Positions 11,411 to 22,730 are shown, counted from the first letter of the stretch. The stretch is 64,000 nt of DNA from Simmondsia chinensis (GCA_018398585.1 JAGTTD010000015.1:25315478-25379477), one strand, 5' to 3'. Translations and numbers: made by a program. Notes: a model not told the origin generated them from the sequence alone.

Positions 11411-12577
11411 TGGCATCAACTTTTAAATGTTTCCTTTTTACCACGAGTCAATTTTCCATTATGCCAAGTAATTAATTAATTTCAGATCATGTGACAATGA
11501 ATTCAATATATTTTTTTATTGATTAAATTGATTAACTAACTTATTGGTAAAATTGGATAGGTATCTAAGCGATATAAATTTCGCTGAATCCTATTTTGTG
11601 TATGGAATTTGAATGTGGTTGGGCCAAGGGTGAAGTTGAAATTGAGGGCCATAATTCCATTTTTTTTTTTGTCAGCTACATTAATTATAATTACAATTCC
11701 ACTGTCCAATTCCATTTAATTGGGTTTTAATTAAAAAGCATATAGTCCAAGTTCTTAAATACAAATTGTAATTCTTTATTAACTCTACTGATATGAAGCC
11801 CTGAATGTTGCAACTCAGTTATAAATGTAGAAACCCAAGATGACTTGAAATAAGAACGCTTGACCCAATCTTTACTCCAAGCACAAAATGATTGTATTTG
11901 AATATTTGAACCCAAAATGATATGGCATGACCTCAGCCAGACCCGGTCTAACTCAAAATTGAAAGTAGCCAAATTGATATACGCAAAATTGCAGATGATT
12001 CAAATATAAACTGACACTAACTGATTCAAGTCTGACTTAAACGAGACCCAATGAAATTACTCCAAAACCAGATATAATACAACCGAAATGACCTTATACC
12101 TTGAGATGATTGTAACTAAGATGACTTGACACGATTCGGTCCAATCTAATTGACTTGACCAAATAGGAACTATCCAATCTTATTAACCTGAAACCAAGAT
12201 GATTAGAGCCGTAAATTGCCCCACCCAACCCTAACCCAAATCTTAGAATGAACCCATCTAATTTACCCAAAAGCGGACATGACTTCAGCACCATATGCTT
12301 TAACCAACTAATACCCATATCGAATTGACTCGAAACTGGACATGACTAGAATACTACATGATCCAATTTGACCAAATCCCTGGAATATAGAATGATCAAA
12401 CTCGATTAATTCAAAACTTGAAACAAATAATTGTACAATTACGTTTCAACTTGTAGTTCTGCAGTATGATTTTAACTCCATACGCTAAAAAATCCTCTCA
12501 ATTTCTCCAACAAGTGATAATGTTTAAATATCAAATTCCTATGATATAATTTATCTAAGAAGTATGAGACAAAACTG
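11411..12577. other. Intergenic, no gene seen
   Basis: AT-rich sequence. The 12.0-12.43 kb part is filled with short degenerate GACTTGAC/GACC(C)AA-type words that recur at 42.3-42.65, 49.0-49.1 and 51.7-51.83 kb, suggesting a shared dispersed repeat. The open frames here look random. Confidence 0.5.
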
Positions 12578-12800
12578 TTTTTTTTTTTTTTTTTTTTGAT
12601 AATTGGTACTTTCATTCGATAGAGAATGCGTACAAAATGGTTTACATCATCAAAATGCAAAAGCATATTCTAACATATTAAAAAACATAAACCAAACAAA
12701 ATCCTACAACATATATAGCCCCTATGTTATAGTTTCTGCATCCCCAAGGCATCTGATGAGGCTTGATCATTGCATCCGAGCTACTAAGGGTGAAGGTCTT
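12578..12800 (-). mobile_element. Probable LINE 3' tail
   Basis: On the minus strand the sequence reads ...CTCTATCGAATGAAAGTACC and then a poly-A run (the T-run at about 12578-12597). This closely parallels the tail of the LINE at 38.2 kb (CTTTCGATTGTAATGAAAGT). No coding part remains. Extent to the right is a guess. Confidence 0.4.
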
Positions 12801-12829
12801 GATCATGGGACAAAACTTTAAATTGTAAT

Positions 12830-13352
12830 TACAAATTACGGGTTACTTATATTTTAGTACCCCGATCTTTTTTGAAATTATAAAAAAGGATCCTGATATT
12901 TTTGAATTAGTATAAAGGCCCCTAAATTTTTGTCATATTAATAAAAATTGCCCCTAATCTTTTGTAGTATTACTAAAAGTCCACTCTTCGGCATAATAAC
13001 TCCTTTTTTGTCTATGAAATTGAAGTGCCAACTAGCCATTTTTTGTCCACTCTCCAACGTAATAAAGAAGATAGTTTCTACATAAGACAATATATAATCG
13101 AATTTTCTGCTTATAGGGTGAGAATAAGAGTATTAAAGGGTACTTTTATCATTTTACTATAGTATTAATTAAAAAAAATTAGTTGTTAAATCAGCTCTAT
13201 CTATGGAAAATGATGTTTTCGGGCAGAAGAATGACTTTTTTATTAATACGATAAAAACTTAGGAAATTTTTAATAATTCAAAAATGTTGAAGCCGTTATT
13301 ATTTCCAAAAACTCTAGGATACTAAATTGTAAATAATCCATAATTTATATAC
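12830..13352. mobile_element. Mutator-like terminal-inverted-repeat element (MITE-like)
   Basis: The left arm starts GGGTTACTTATATTTTAGTACC and the right end, read on the minus strand, starts GGATTATTTACAATTTAGTATC. Both continue with similar GA-TTTTT-GAAAT, TTTTTGAATTA and TTTT-(G/A)TC(A/G)TATTAATAAAAA blocks for over 100 bp. Long imperfect terminal repeats suggest a MULE derivative. I could not find a clean 9-bp target duplication, so the ends are approximate. Confidence 0.55.
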
Positions 13353-13394
13353 TAACAATTTTAGTTTTCCAACTCACAAAAAAAAAAAAAAAAG

Positions 13395-13772
13395 GTGCAG
13401 TAATGAAATTGGAGGGAAATATTCCCGCCCACCATTCTTCTTCAACCAAAAGGAACGTAATTCCTTCCCCTTCTCCCTATTCATCTTCTCTCTTGATTTG
13501 GGTTCTCTCCACCGGTTTGGAAACCTTGCTGCTCACCACGTCACCTCCTCCTCTCCCTCCGGTTTAGGTATGATGTGGTTCGTCTTCGTTTTCTATTTCG
13601 CAATTACATCTCGGGTTTCGGCCTTGCGGGGGTGACCAGCGTTAATGGTGGCTGTATTCTTTGGTCTTGTTTGCAATTACTTGAGTCCATGTGTCTTTAG
13701 ATAAAGAATTTTGGGGGCTTTGTTGACATAGTTCTAGAGGTTAGAGGGCTTTACGTTATTAGTTCATATTTG
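13395..13772 (+). promoter_or_regulatory. Possible orphan promoter/5' UTR of a host gene
   Basis: A GC- and pyrimidine-rich island contains TTCCCGCC (13422-13429), an E2F-type site, then a CT-rich leader typical of plant 5' UTRs. A splice-donor-like GGTTTAG|GTATGATG lies at 13561-13574, followed by T-rich intron-like sequence. No coding exon follows, because LTR-type sequence begins at 13773. This is an inference from composition and motifs only. Confidence 0.25.
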
Positions 13773-14140
13773 TGTTATGATTCAAGCTAATATTGAATCA
13801 AAACCTAGGGTTTAAAGAAGATAAAAGAGGAATATGGGAGTTAGATGAGAAGAGAAGTGAATTTGAGATGAGAAATATAGAAAATAAGATGAGAGGTAGA
13901 GAGAAAATTAAAGATTAGAGAGAGACTTGAAGAGGTGAAGTGTTCATTTTGAGAATGTGTATGAATTTGATGTCTTGAGTTAAGTTCTGCAGCACTTTGA
14001 TCTGTCCAGCTCAAGTGAAGAAGTGTTTGTTATGAATCAAGATCAATCTTGATTCATAACCTTGGTTTTGATAGTAACAAGAGAGTATGAGATGAAAAAA
14101 AAGTGAAAGGAGATGAGAAATATAGGGATGTGTTCTAAGT
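13773..14140 (-). repeat. Two LTR-end fragments of the family seen at 7915-8041
   Basis: At 13773 and 14026 the plus strand reads TGTTATGATTCAAG and TGTTATGAATCAAG, the reverse complements of the LTR end at 8.04 kb, each followed by GA-rich sequence (the complement of the CT-rich LTR tail). They are tandemly arranged with about 90 bp of unrelated sequence between them. No primer-binding site is adjacent. Confidence 0.55.
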
Positions 14141-14712
14141 GTTTGATATGTTTTGAAGTGTTTGCACTAAAAGAAGTGTTTTGAAGTTGTTTGGGTTTGC
14201 ACTAAAAGAAGTGTTTTGAAGTTGGTCCCAAATGTGTGTTCTAAGTGTTTGATATGTTTTGAAGTGTATTAGGATGTGTGTCGACACGTAGGGATGGTGT
14301 GTCGACACACATTCTTACAGAATAGGGATGCAGAGGTGTGTGTCGACACATAGATCAACAGAACCGTGTCTGCAGAACTGTGTGTCGGCACACAGGGACA
14401 ATTTTTTCCAGATTTCACGCTTTAACTTCCCGGGTTTTGCACCCCTTTTTTGGGGTATGTTTTGGGACGTCTTCTTTCACTTGATTTATTATATATACCC
14501 CACTAGTTTGATTGTTGAATGATGATGAAAAAAGATCTTTGCTTGTGAAAAACGGTCGTTCTCTTACATCTCCTTATACCTCCCTTTACATACTTTCACT
14601 CCATTTTATTTGGTTATCGTTGTATCTCCGAGACTATTTCATATGTTTTGGAGACTATATCTCCCTTTACGTACTTTCACTCCATTTTATTTTGCAAATG
14701 TTTACACCAACA
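14140..14712 (+). repeat. Diverged LTR of the palindrome-containing family
   Basis: Carries several GTGTGTCGACACACA-type palindromes (14275-14395). Blocks matching the LTR at 22057-22730 follow in order: GGGACGTCTT, AAAGATCTTTG, CCTTTACATACTTTCACTCC, GTTGTATC, and the end TTTACACCAACA at 14712. A direct repeat TTTGCACTAAAAGAAGTG occurs twice near its start (about 14166 and 14197). No internal region follows. I read it as a solo or truncated LTR. Confidence 0.6.
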
Positions 14713-16259
14713 AAGCACACATTTTATATTTGTTCATTTAAAAAAAATAGCTATTAAAACAATTATGTGAAGTGAAGGGCCCCAAGCTTTCTAGTTGTTT
14801 CGTTGAAGTTCGGTGTTAGATAATCCACATCTACAGATTGCCAACAGAGATATTCATACAATCCATAAGGGATAACTTTAAGTTTTTGTTTTTACTTTCT
14901 GAAAAAAATTTCTTTTTATTTTTACTTAAAAACAAAAAAAAAACTTGATCAAGTTAACAATACTTGATGTAACAGTATCAAATCTATACGTGTGCTCAAT
15001 GTTATGGGGATCAATTCACTTTGATCAAGAATTGGATATCAATTTAACTTGATCAAATGCTTTTCAATTAAACTGCAATAGAAATAGTTGCAACCTGCTA
15101 AATCCAATCTGACTACAATCGAAATCGATCAAGGTTGAATATACTTAACCCCTCTAATATCTAGGATCATATTAGTTTGTTATTGTTGCATTTTGTAATT
15201 TTGAGGATACCTTGTAATTAACTCTTTGTAATTTTTTTTGTTTTAATTAGTTGATTTTTAATTAAATACGAGCAAACTGTTTGCACGCTGTGGTTGTTCT
15301 ACCTGTTGTCATTGCAATGAAGTCAAGAGAATGTGAAGAATAGTCTTTTATACATGAATGAATATGGATTTTGTTAGGAACATTAGAGCCCTTAAATTGG
15401 TGGATGAGTTTGATTGACTATGTCTTAGTTAATAAAAGAATTTTAATTTATTGTTTTCTGTTAAACTTTCGGTTTATTTAACCCGCTAATCGTATTTCTA
15501 TAGTAGAAAACTATGGCAAAAAAGAAATGTACTCTAATACAAACCGATAACTGCTCAAATTCCCAAGAGGTGGAAATTTCTACCCGAATGGGGTGAACTC
15601 TTTCCTCTATTTAGCTTCTAATTTTGAGGGTAGTGGTCAGTAAAAATGGTAAAATTTAGCGCAATTACCCTTGTTCACATCCCCAACTCAACGGACTTCA
15701 AACATCATAAGCGATAAAGGATATGTGCTCAACACGTGAAGTCGTGCTTGAGACCCATAACTCTTAAGAAACGGAAACCATGCCATACAATTTACAACCG
15801 TTTCGACAAATGAAGTCCCGAGATTATGGCCATTCAAGGTGGCTAACTGGACTTCCAAACTCGAGCTCAAGGGCCTTACCAAGATGCTACGAGAAAGGTA
15901 AGTACCCAAACTCGAGACAGTAATTTCAAGTTCGCATATGAAGTCCTGAGATTATAGCCACTCAAGGTAGACCTCTCGAACATTAAGGTGGATATGGATG
16001 AACATGGTCCTGGAGCATGTGGGTCAAAGCACTTTCATTGCTAGTCTAGGGGTACGAAGATAAGGAGGATGAACATGGAGCAGATATGCCACCATTCAAG
16101 GACACAATAGTTGGGAACTTAGTATATAAATAAACATATAAATAAAAGACTCTTGTTAATGTGCAAAGAGTCCCTGCCGCACCACGAACTTCTACAATTT
16201 TTGTTATATTTATAGTACACTTATACTTTTATCTTTTCTTTTCCTCATAAAAGTAGATG
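14713..16259. other. Intergenic, no gene seen
   Basis: AT-rich to 15.6 kb. At 15.78-15.96 kb two related blocks occur (AAATGAAGTCCCGAGATTATGG and TATGAAGTCCTGAGATTATA, each followed by CCA-TCAAGGT), which looks like decayed repeat sequence. Open frames here have no recognisable product. Confidence 0.5.
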
Positions 16260-16760
16260 TACCTATAGCTCTTGTTTTGCTTCTTTAGCAATACAACCGA
16301 GAGTTCAGTTATGGTGAATGAAAAGGTATCTCCTTTTGCCATAGTCTCTATCCCCAACCCTTTAGACGAGTTAAGCTTAGTGTCTATTTTAAGACCTTTA
16401 TGGCAACCTAGGGCTTGATTGGATTGGTTTTAAGGTGGTGACAGGGCTTAGTGAGTCAGATGCATTTAGGTTTAAGTCAATATTTCAAGGCTATCATAGT
16501 CAATGCACGACACTTAATTGCATTGGTCCTAATCTGGAGACTCAAATACAGTTCACTCCACCTGAATTTTGTCAAGTTTGAAATCACTTGGGTTAAGTCA
16601 AGGGTGCAAGACTCCAAAACCTAATTCACTTGAGCTCGTGATAGGCTGCTAAGCTCGTAAACTTGGCTCCGCTCCAGTTCCTAGCTCTTAAGTGTCTATG
16701 GGCTTTGGCCTATCACCCCAACTACCGCTTGAGTCAGATTGATCCATATTCCTTTACTTT
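16260..16760 (-). repeat. Dispersed repeat R1, inverted copy
   Basis: Read on the minus strand, it contains GGTGGAGTGAACTGTATTTG, AGATTAGGACCAATGCAAT, an AATCAAGCC-type block and an ...AAGAGCTAGGAACTGGAGCGGAG start. These match in order the copies at 30.2-31.2 kb and 39.03-39.6 kb. Probably a decayed LTR of one family. Confidence 0.6.
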
Positions 16761-17239
16761 TCTCTATCTAATTAATCCAAAAAATAGTAGAAATATTACA
16801 ATTAAAGTGTAAGTAAAATCCTCATATATATTGCAAATCAAAGTCAAATTCACCAAAAGCACCAATCCTAATCTCGAGATGACTGATTAAGGTCAAACAT
16901 GTATGGTTTGGAATTTAAACTTACTCCCAAGACTAAGTAAGTCCCTTTGTGCATGTTTCTTCGATTTTTATTTTACGGCAACCACACACATCGTACTAAC
17001 ACTAAACTGAGCAAAGATAGCAAAATAAGCGAGTATACATATCTTTTGGTGACCACAGTGATAGGCTCTAACAATGCTTGTCCAAGTATAGTGGAAAGTA
17101 AAAAAAATCTAACTTCAAACCTTATTCAAATGATCAGCACTAGAAGAGCTACTGCTCCCAAGGGCGAGGAGCCCAAGGACTTGGCCTTAATTGGGCCACA
17201 ACTTGAACATCCTCTAGGCAGATCATAAAAGGTATCCTG

Positions 17240-18345
17240 ATTTCATGCACAAGAATGGAGGACAAATTGATTTGGTGATAGGATAGTACATGTTTGTATC
17301 ATGTCAATTACGGTTATGCTCTTTGGCGCTGAAATGGGATCGCTGAAGCTACATCCTCGGGAGCTTCTTCCTTTGGGTTCCTTGACAGAAAAGCTATTGA
17401 AAAATTCTGGAGCGTCATCCCACCCTAGCTATGTTCTTTTCTTTGGAGGGTCTTTTATAGTGGCGTAGTAACTAATTAAAGTTTGGAGAGGAGAGGTCTT
17501 CCGCCTTCAAGTGCCTATTTTCATTGTGGATTGATCATATCAGATTCCTTTGTCCTTTGTAAGGGCAGTTTGGTTTGTCTCCAGTGTTATTTTTAAGTTG
17601 ATGAATGATGGCTTCTCGGCCTTCCTTGACTGTGCTCTTTATTTTCTCAACAATCATTATCGCTGGCCAGGATGGTATTTCATTGTTGATGGATATAGAA
17701 ATCTTGATGTTGGTTCATTTTTCAAGGGGAATGATTCTCCAAATTGGGTGGCGATGACGGCTTGTCATGAAGCTGATGAATGTTTCAATTTTGCATCCAA
17801 ATTGCTATTTCCGCAAGATCGGCTTGCTCATTTTGCACTTGGGTTTGGCACTCTAAGGGGTATATCAAAATTAATAATGATGCTTATTGGAAAGGACTTA
17901 CTTTGCTAGCATGTTCGGCTATCTTGTGCAAAACGCGGATGGTGTGATGGTGGGTGGTTGGCGGGGATCTGACTCTCCCCAATCGCCCTTGGTTATTAAG
18001 GCTTGAGCTATAATAGCTACTTGGCGTTTGCGAGTTCTAAAGGCTGGAAGTTTGTTATTTTGAATTCAACTGTCAACGGCAATTAATTTTATTTCTATAA
18101 CTCCCAAGGAATTACATGCAGCTGTGTTGAATATTAAACTTTTGTTAAGTAAATTTGTTTCGGTATCATCTTTCATATCGTCTCATAGATTGTATAACTT
18201 GGTCGCCTCTGAGGTGCCAAAACATCATAGTTTAGGAAAATGTTGCCTTAATTAGGTTGTTCACCCTCCAGGGTCTTATATGCTCGTGTTAATGATCGTA
18301 ATGGCTAGCTGTGCCTTCAGGCTTTCTTCGAACAAAAAAAAAAAA
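17240..18345 (+). mobile_element. LINE 3' end with degenerate RNase H domain
   Basis: An open stretch at 17550-17909 contains a FVRAVWFVS motif typical of the zinc-finger end of plant LINE reverse transcriptase. After a frame change, residues resembling the RNase H start follow (NNDAYWKG...QNADGVMVGGWRGSDSPQSPLV, here in pieces) at 17.87-18.0 kb. The copy ends in a poly-A run (about 18330-18344). Stops and frame changes break the protein. It is a 5'-truncated, dead non-LTR retrotransposon. Confidence 0.7.
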
Positions 18346-18399
18346 AACACCCTTGTAGGGATTTTCCCTTCCAAATAAAAACAATACCATATGATTTAC

Positions 18400-18970
18400 A
18401 TATTGGGTCTTTGTTATTGAAAATTACCTAAATTTTTGGTGCATTTTTTAAAAAACCGCCTAGATTTTCTACTTTTTTTTTCACATATAAACTTTACAAA
18501 ATTTTAAAAGTCCTACCTTAATGCTACACTGTTCATAATCGTTACATTTTTCTAACTTGGCATTCTGGAAAAAAAAAGAGAAAATAATTTTAAAAAATTA
18601 GAATTTGCGTTTAAAATAATTTTAAAATTCTAAAACATTTTAATTATTTAAAAAATATTTTAAATATCTAAGTTTGTAAATAACTAAAAAATAATTTATA
18701 TATTTAAAATATATTTTTTAAAATGTCACGTCGGCAAACACTACAACAACAACAAACCCAATGCCACAAGGGCTCCCGCATACGAATTTATTTGTAACAT
18801 TGAAAAATTTTTGGATAGTTTATTTGTAACAAACCCAGTCCCGCATTAAGTGTGACACTGAAAAATTTTGGATAGTTTATTTGTAACGTTGAAAAATTTT
18901 TTAAAAAAAATCGACGTAACTTTTTGAAATCAAATCTAAAATTTAGGTGGTTTTTAGTTGGAATTTATTA
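18400..18970. repeat. Possible terminal-inverted-repeat element
   Basis: The left ACCTAAATTTTTGG and right (minus strand) ACCACCTAAATTTTAGATTT lie in matching contexts, and the inside holds repeated TTTATTTGTAAC-TTGAAAAATTTTT blocks. No clear target duplication was seen. Confidence 0.3.
18738..18782 (-). mobile_element. Au-like SINE 3' tail fragment
   Basis: On the minus strand: GCGGGAGCCCTTGTGGCATT followed by GGG and a (TTG)n tail. It matches the 3' ends of the SINEs at 35.65, 47.57 and 48.5 kb. Confidence 0.5.
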
Positions 18971-19225
18971 CATATACACTTCCGTACATTATACGCAAAA
19001 ACATCATATTCAAAGTTGAATACTTCAATGCTTTTCAATAAATGAACTATATATTATTATAAAACTGCATGTTATTAAAATTTAAATTCAATAATCTTTA
19101 TTGAAAAATAATTTAAAATATTATTTAATTAATAACAAAAATATAAAATAAACAATTGAAGGATAATAGTACATTAATTTATTGATATTGTGGCATGTAT
19201 ACCACGGTTAATAAATAAAGACGAG

Positions 19226-19720
19226 TTATCCTTTCAGTGCATAAATCCTATCCAATTGATTGAATCCCATATGTTCCCAGCAATACATAATCACAAACTT
19301 ACTCAGTTTGATGTTAAACAAATACAATCCCTCGTATGTGGCATTCCATGAGCAATGTCGTCCACCACAACCCTTGTCGATAAATTCGGAAGTATCTCTA
19401 AACGCAGAGAAAGTGAGATGGCCACCTCTCCAATTGAGGTCACAGCCATATGGTGGCTAATGAAACAACACCGTTTTAAAACTCCAAATAAAATTTCCAC
19501 AGGCTGCGATATGTTGTAGCCCTAGATCATCAGTGCTACTATTGCAATGAGCATCAAGCATTTCTCTTGACATCCAGTTCATTATGGCAATATGAAACTT
19601 AGTCGGAAAAATGGCAGAGCTTGGACAGTGGATTCTTTGGTGGCACAATTTAAAACCAACACCATTAACACCAACGATATATAATAACCAAAATAACGAC
19701 TCATTAGTATGATCTTTCAA
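19226..19720 (-). pseudogene. S-protein homologue (self-incompatibility S1 family), pseudogene
   Basis: A 165-codon frame aligns end to end with the intact SPH gene at 46597-47082. It keeps the hydrophobic N-terminal stretch, FHIAIMNWMS, the cysteine-bearing LDAHC and GCDLNWRGG, the CGGRHCSWNATYEGLY signature, and a terminal TAA at 19226. Two lesions are visible. The position of the paralogue's ATG is TTG (19718-19720) and no in-frame ATG precedes it. An in-frame TAG (19457-19459) stands where the paralogue has CAA, in the context PPYGCDL. A TATATAA box is retained upstream. It arose from the same duplication as the intact copy and should make no full protein. Confidence 0.85.
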
Positions 19721-19779
19721 GTTGTTCCATATAAGAAAAGGGTCGTCTTGTGTTATGTGTTTTCTCGGGATGATATGGT

Positions 19780-19786
19780 TTATATA
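19780..19786 (-). promoter_or_regulatory. TATA box of the SPH pseudogene
   Basis: TATATAA on the minus strand, about 60 bp upstream of the lost start codon. The surrounding GTACTATATAAACCATAT resembles the TATA region of the intact paralogue. Confidence 0.5.
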
Positions 19787-19932
19787 GTACAATTTCGTAT
19801 GGGATAGAATTATGCAGTGTTCATGAAGTGATTAAAGGCTCCCAATTTATTTACAAAAAATCTAAGGACCTTTAATATTGGAAATAAAGTGGGTATGACA
19901 TGTTCATCAATATTCAGAAGCCCTTTCCAGTA

Positions 19933-20324
19933 TGTCATGATTGTAATAGGTAGGATAAGTAGTATTAAGCCATTAGTATTAGTATAAGTGTTCGTATGTT
20001 AGTATTAGAGGAAATGTTAGTTATTAGTTAGTAAGGGGAGATTCTTGTACTGGTAGATGTATTGCCTAGTTAAATTGAGTTATTATGTTGGTTATAGCTA
20101 TGTTTAGGTGAAGTACATTAGTTAGATATTTTCCTAAGCTTGAACTAGTATAAGTAAATGATCCCTCACTCGTAGTCAATCATTGATGTAATAGAACATA
20201 TCCCAATTCTTCTCTCTACTTCTCTCACTCTATTCTCTCTATTCCTCATCTCTTTCTCGATTCTTTCTCATCGCAAACTCTCTTTCTTCTTGGTTATGAT
20301 TCAAGATCACCTTGAATCATGACA
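19933..20324 (+). mobile_element. Solo LTR (392 bp) with 5-bp target duplication
   Basis: Starts TGTCATGATT and ends AATCATGACA, a perfect 10-bp inverted end pair. It is flanked by CAGTA on both sides (19928-19932 and 20325-20329). The last 150 bp are CT-rich like the LTR at 4811-5236. No primer-binding site or internal region is present, so it is a solo LTR left by unequal recombination. Confidence 0.85.
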
Positions 20325-20576
20325 CAGTATGATGCACGAGTGTCGCGTATATTTTAAAACACATAGAGAGACTAAAATTATTATTTTTTTGAATTAGTTG
20401 TATTTTTCTTAATTGTTGTTCGTTATATATTTTACATTAGTTTTTCCAATTCACTCATTTAAAAATATACTTTATTTGTTGTTTTCATACTTATTTACAA
20501 TTATTTCTTAATAGTTGTTTTCATAATTCAATTATTACTATTTAAATGTGTTTCTTATATATTTTATTTCCTTTAC

Positions 20577-20683
20577 TTTTTGTGGGATTTGGTAATTGAA
20601 AGAGCGCGGTGCGTTAAATTCTAGGATTAGAGATAGGAAGGCATTTGAGAGCAGGAGGAATTTGGCAACAGTAGTATAGATAG

Positions 20684-20720
<37 letters not shown>

Positions 20721-20835
20721 ACTTTTTGTGGGATTTTGTAATTGAAAGAAGGTGATGTATTAGAATTCTAGAATTAGTGGTAGGAAGGCATTTGTGAGTG
20801 AGAGAAACTTCGCAACAATAATACAGACAGATTAA
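20577..20835 (+). repeat. Tandem duplication flanking a (TA)n tract
   Basis: Two roughly 118-bp copies begin with GACTTTTTGTGGGATTT or a close variant and share TAATTGAAAGA, TTCTAG(G/A)ATTAG, TAGGAAGGCATTTG and GCAACA-TA-TA. A (TA)n run of about 30 bp (about 20687-20716) lies between them. Confidence 0.8.
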
Positions 20836-21846
20836 TTAAATATTTAGAAAATGGGGGTTGCTTTTGTTGGAATTTAGGGGTGGATGCTTTAATTTTATTC
20901 AAACTCTTTTATTTCATATAGAAAATTTAGAAGTAGGACATCTTCTTTATATACCCTGTATGCTTTGACTTGGAAAAGCCTTATGCATTGTTGCCTTGCC
21001 ATGCTTGCCGAACAGGTGTATCGTGGTGTGGCACAGTTCAAAGTCGAGGTTGCAAGCTCTAATCAAGATATGACTTTAGAGGACGGATTTTTTCCCCAAC
21101 TTTTTTGTCTGAGAGTTGATTCAACCGGGGGAAGGGATATAATTAGCTATTGTTATTACTGAGCAAGTTGAGCCGTATCCATTGCTCAAGATTATACTCC
21201 AATGGTGGAAACCATGTTAATTTTGGGTGTCAGAGTGCCTGTTTATCACAACATAACCGGTGCAAAAGCATAAATGACTTAGGACAGTGGAGAACTCAAC
21301 GAACAATTCGTCGGGTTGACATTTCCTCTTCGTTTTCCCTTAGTCATGTCCTTTATTTATCTTGGCTCAAGTTTTTCTTAGTTAAGTTTGAAATCCACTG
21401 TTTTCAGTTCGAGGTCTTCTTGTCAGAAGACTCTAAGTCAGTAGGTTCGAGGTTTAATTTGCCCATCTCGAGTTAGCTTTGTTTATCTCAGGTTTGATTT
21501 TCTACTGACCCATCTACAATATTTTTTCAACAACCATAAGTATCTTTGTTTACATGATAAATACTAAAAATATCCTCAAACTATTCATCAAAATCAAACC
21601 CCCCCCGAACTTTTAATTTCAGTAAAGATACCCCCGAACTATTGGTGCCTCCAACTTTTAGTTTCATTAAAGACTTCCCAAACTATTAATTAAAATGAAT
21701 TTGACACCCCTGACTTCTAATTTAATTCAAATATGATCTTAAACTATTAGACATTTAAATTAACCAATTTCGATATATAGTATTGTGAAATAAATTATTT
21801 ATTTATTGTACTTAGCATATATATTTATTTATTATAAATTAAGCAA
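20836..21846. other. No recognisable gene
   Basis: Short open frames at 20965-21162 and 21150-21476 overlap but match no family I know. The 21.56-21.76 kb part contains repeated (C)CCCGAACT(A/T)TT-like phrases typical of decayed terminal-repeat transposons. Confidence 0.4.
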
Positions 21847-22056
21847 GTTGGGTCTCATCTACTGTTGCCGCTGGGTTGGCTGTGGTGGCTCGTGATACCT
21901 GTGCTGAGGTCCAAGCTGGATCGTGCGGATCCTCGGTCCATGTAACGGAGTGCCTTTCTTGTTTTCTTGATATTCGTCATGGTTTTATCAATGTTACTTT
22001 TGGATTGGACTGTCGTGAGATTATACAAGTTCTTGTTGATTCATATAGGACCCCTT
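21847..22056 (+). mobile_element. LINE RNase H fragment, part 1 (split by an LTR element)
   Basis: The frame at 21876-22056 encodes an RNase H-like stretch (LAVVARDTCAEVQAGSCGSS, then ECLSCFLDIRH and CREIIQVLVDSYRTP). It stops exactly where the LTR element starts at 22057 and resumes after it at 27807. Rejoining across the CCCTT duplication restores a continuous protein context, so the LTR element inserted into this LINE. The copy is 5'-truncated. Confidence 0.75.
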
Positions 22057-22730
22057 TGTTAGTGTAAATCTCACAAATACTTGCAAACGGGTAATCAGAA
22101 GATCTCAGGTGTTGAGGCTATGTAATCACTTTCCTTAAGACTTATTTCGGCATACGAAATATCCTCAGGGATACAACAACAACCAAATATGGAGTGAAGA
22201 TGTGTAAAGGGAGTGGTTGACAAAGATGTAGAGAGATTGATTAAGTTTAACAAACGAAACACTTGAATTTCACACAAGAACACAAGAACCCTTATAGTTG
22301 TTCTTCAAATTCTTTTTCTCAAAGATCTTTTGTTCTACAAGTCTATTTCACAAGAATAAAATCTAGGGAATATATATGTATTACATGAGAAGAGACGTCC
22401 CTTTAAAAACAAGTAAAAAGGGCCACAATGTTCGGAGAAGAAACTGCGCGAACTGTTAGAAAATCTGACCTATGTGTCGGCACACAACCTTCTGCCGTGC
22501 GCTTCTGTAAGGCTGTGTGTCGACGCACGGGCCATGTGTGTCGACACACACCTATTCCCCAGTGGTACTGTTGGATTGTGTGTCGAGACACATGGCCCAT
22601 GTGTCGACACACATCCATCATATGTTTTAAACACTTAAACACATACCGGGACTATCTCGTACACATTTTATACATACATTAAACAATGTTTTACATTTTT
22701 ATGAATACACATTTTGAAAATACACCAGCA
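22057..22730 (-). repeat. 3' LTR (674 bp) with GTCGAC palindromes
   Basis: On the minus strand it starts TGCTGGTGTATTTTC and ends GATTTACACTAACA. The U3 part carries four near-perfect TGTGTGTCGACACACA-type palindromes (22515-22528, 22535-22550, 22577-22592, 22600-22613) and a related TGTGTCGGCACACA (22472-22485). These spaced palindromes may be protein-binding sites in the LTR promoter (inference). Confidence 0.85.

Noticed and set aside
12094..12318. 74-codon minus-strand ORF as a gene
   Set aside because: It overlaps degenerate GACTTGAC-type short repeats seen at several other places and has no recognisable domain.
17550..17909. A 119-codon ORF as a host gene
   Set aside because: Its FVRAVWFVS motif, the downstream RNase H pieces and poly-A tail identify it as part of a LINE.
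22403..22682. ORFs on both strands rich in Cys-Arg-His-Thr repeats (also 27489-27758), resembling small cysteine-rich peptides
   Set aside because: They are the translation of the GTGTGTCGACACACA palindromes in the LTR and appear on both strands for that reason.
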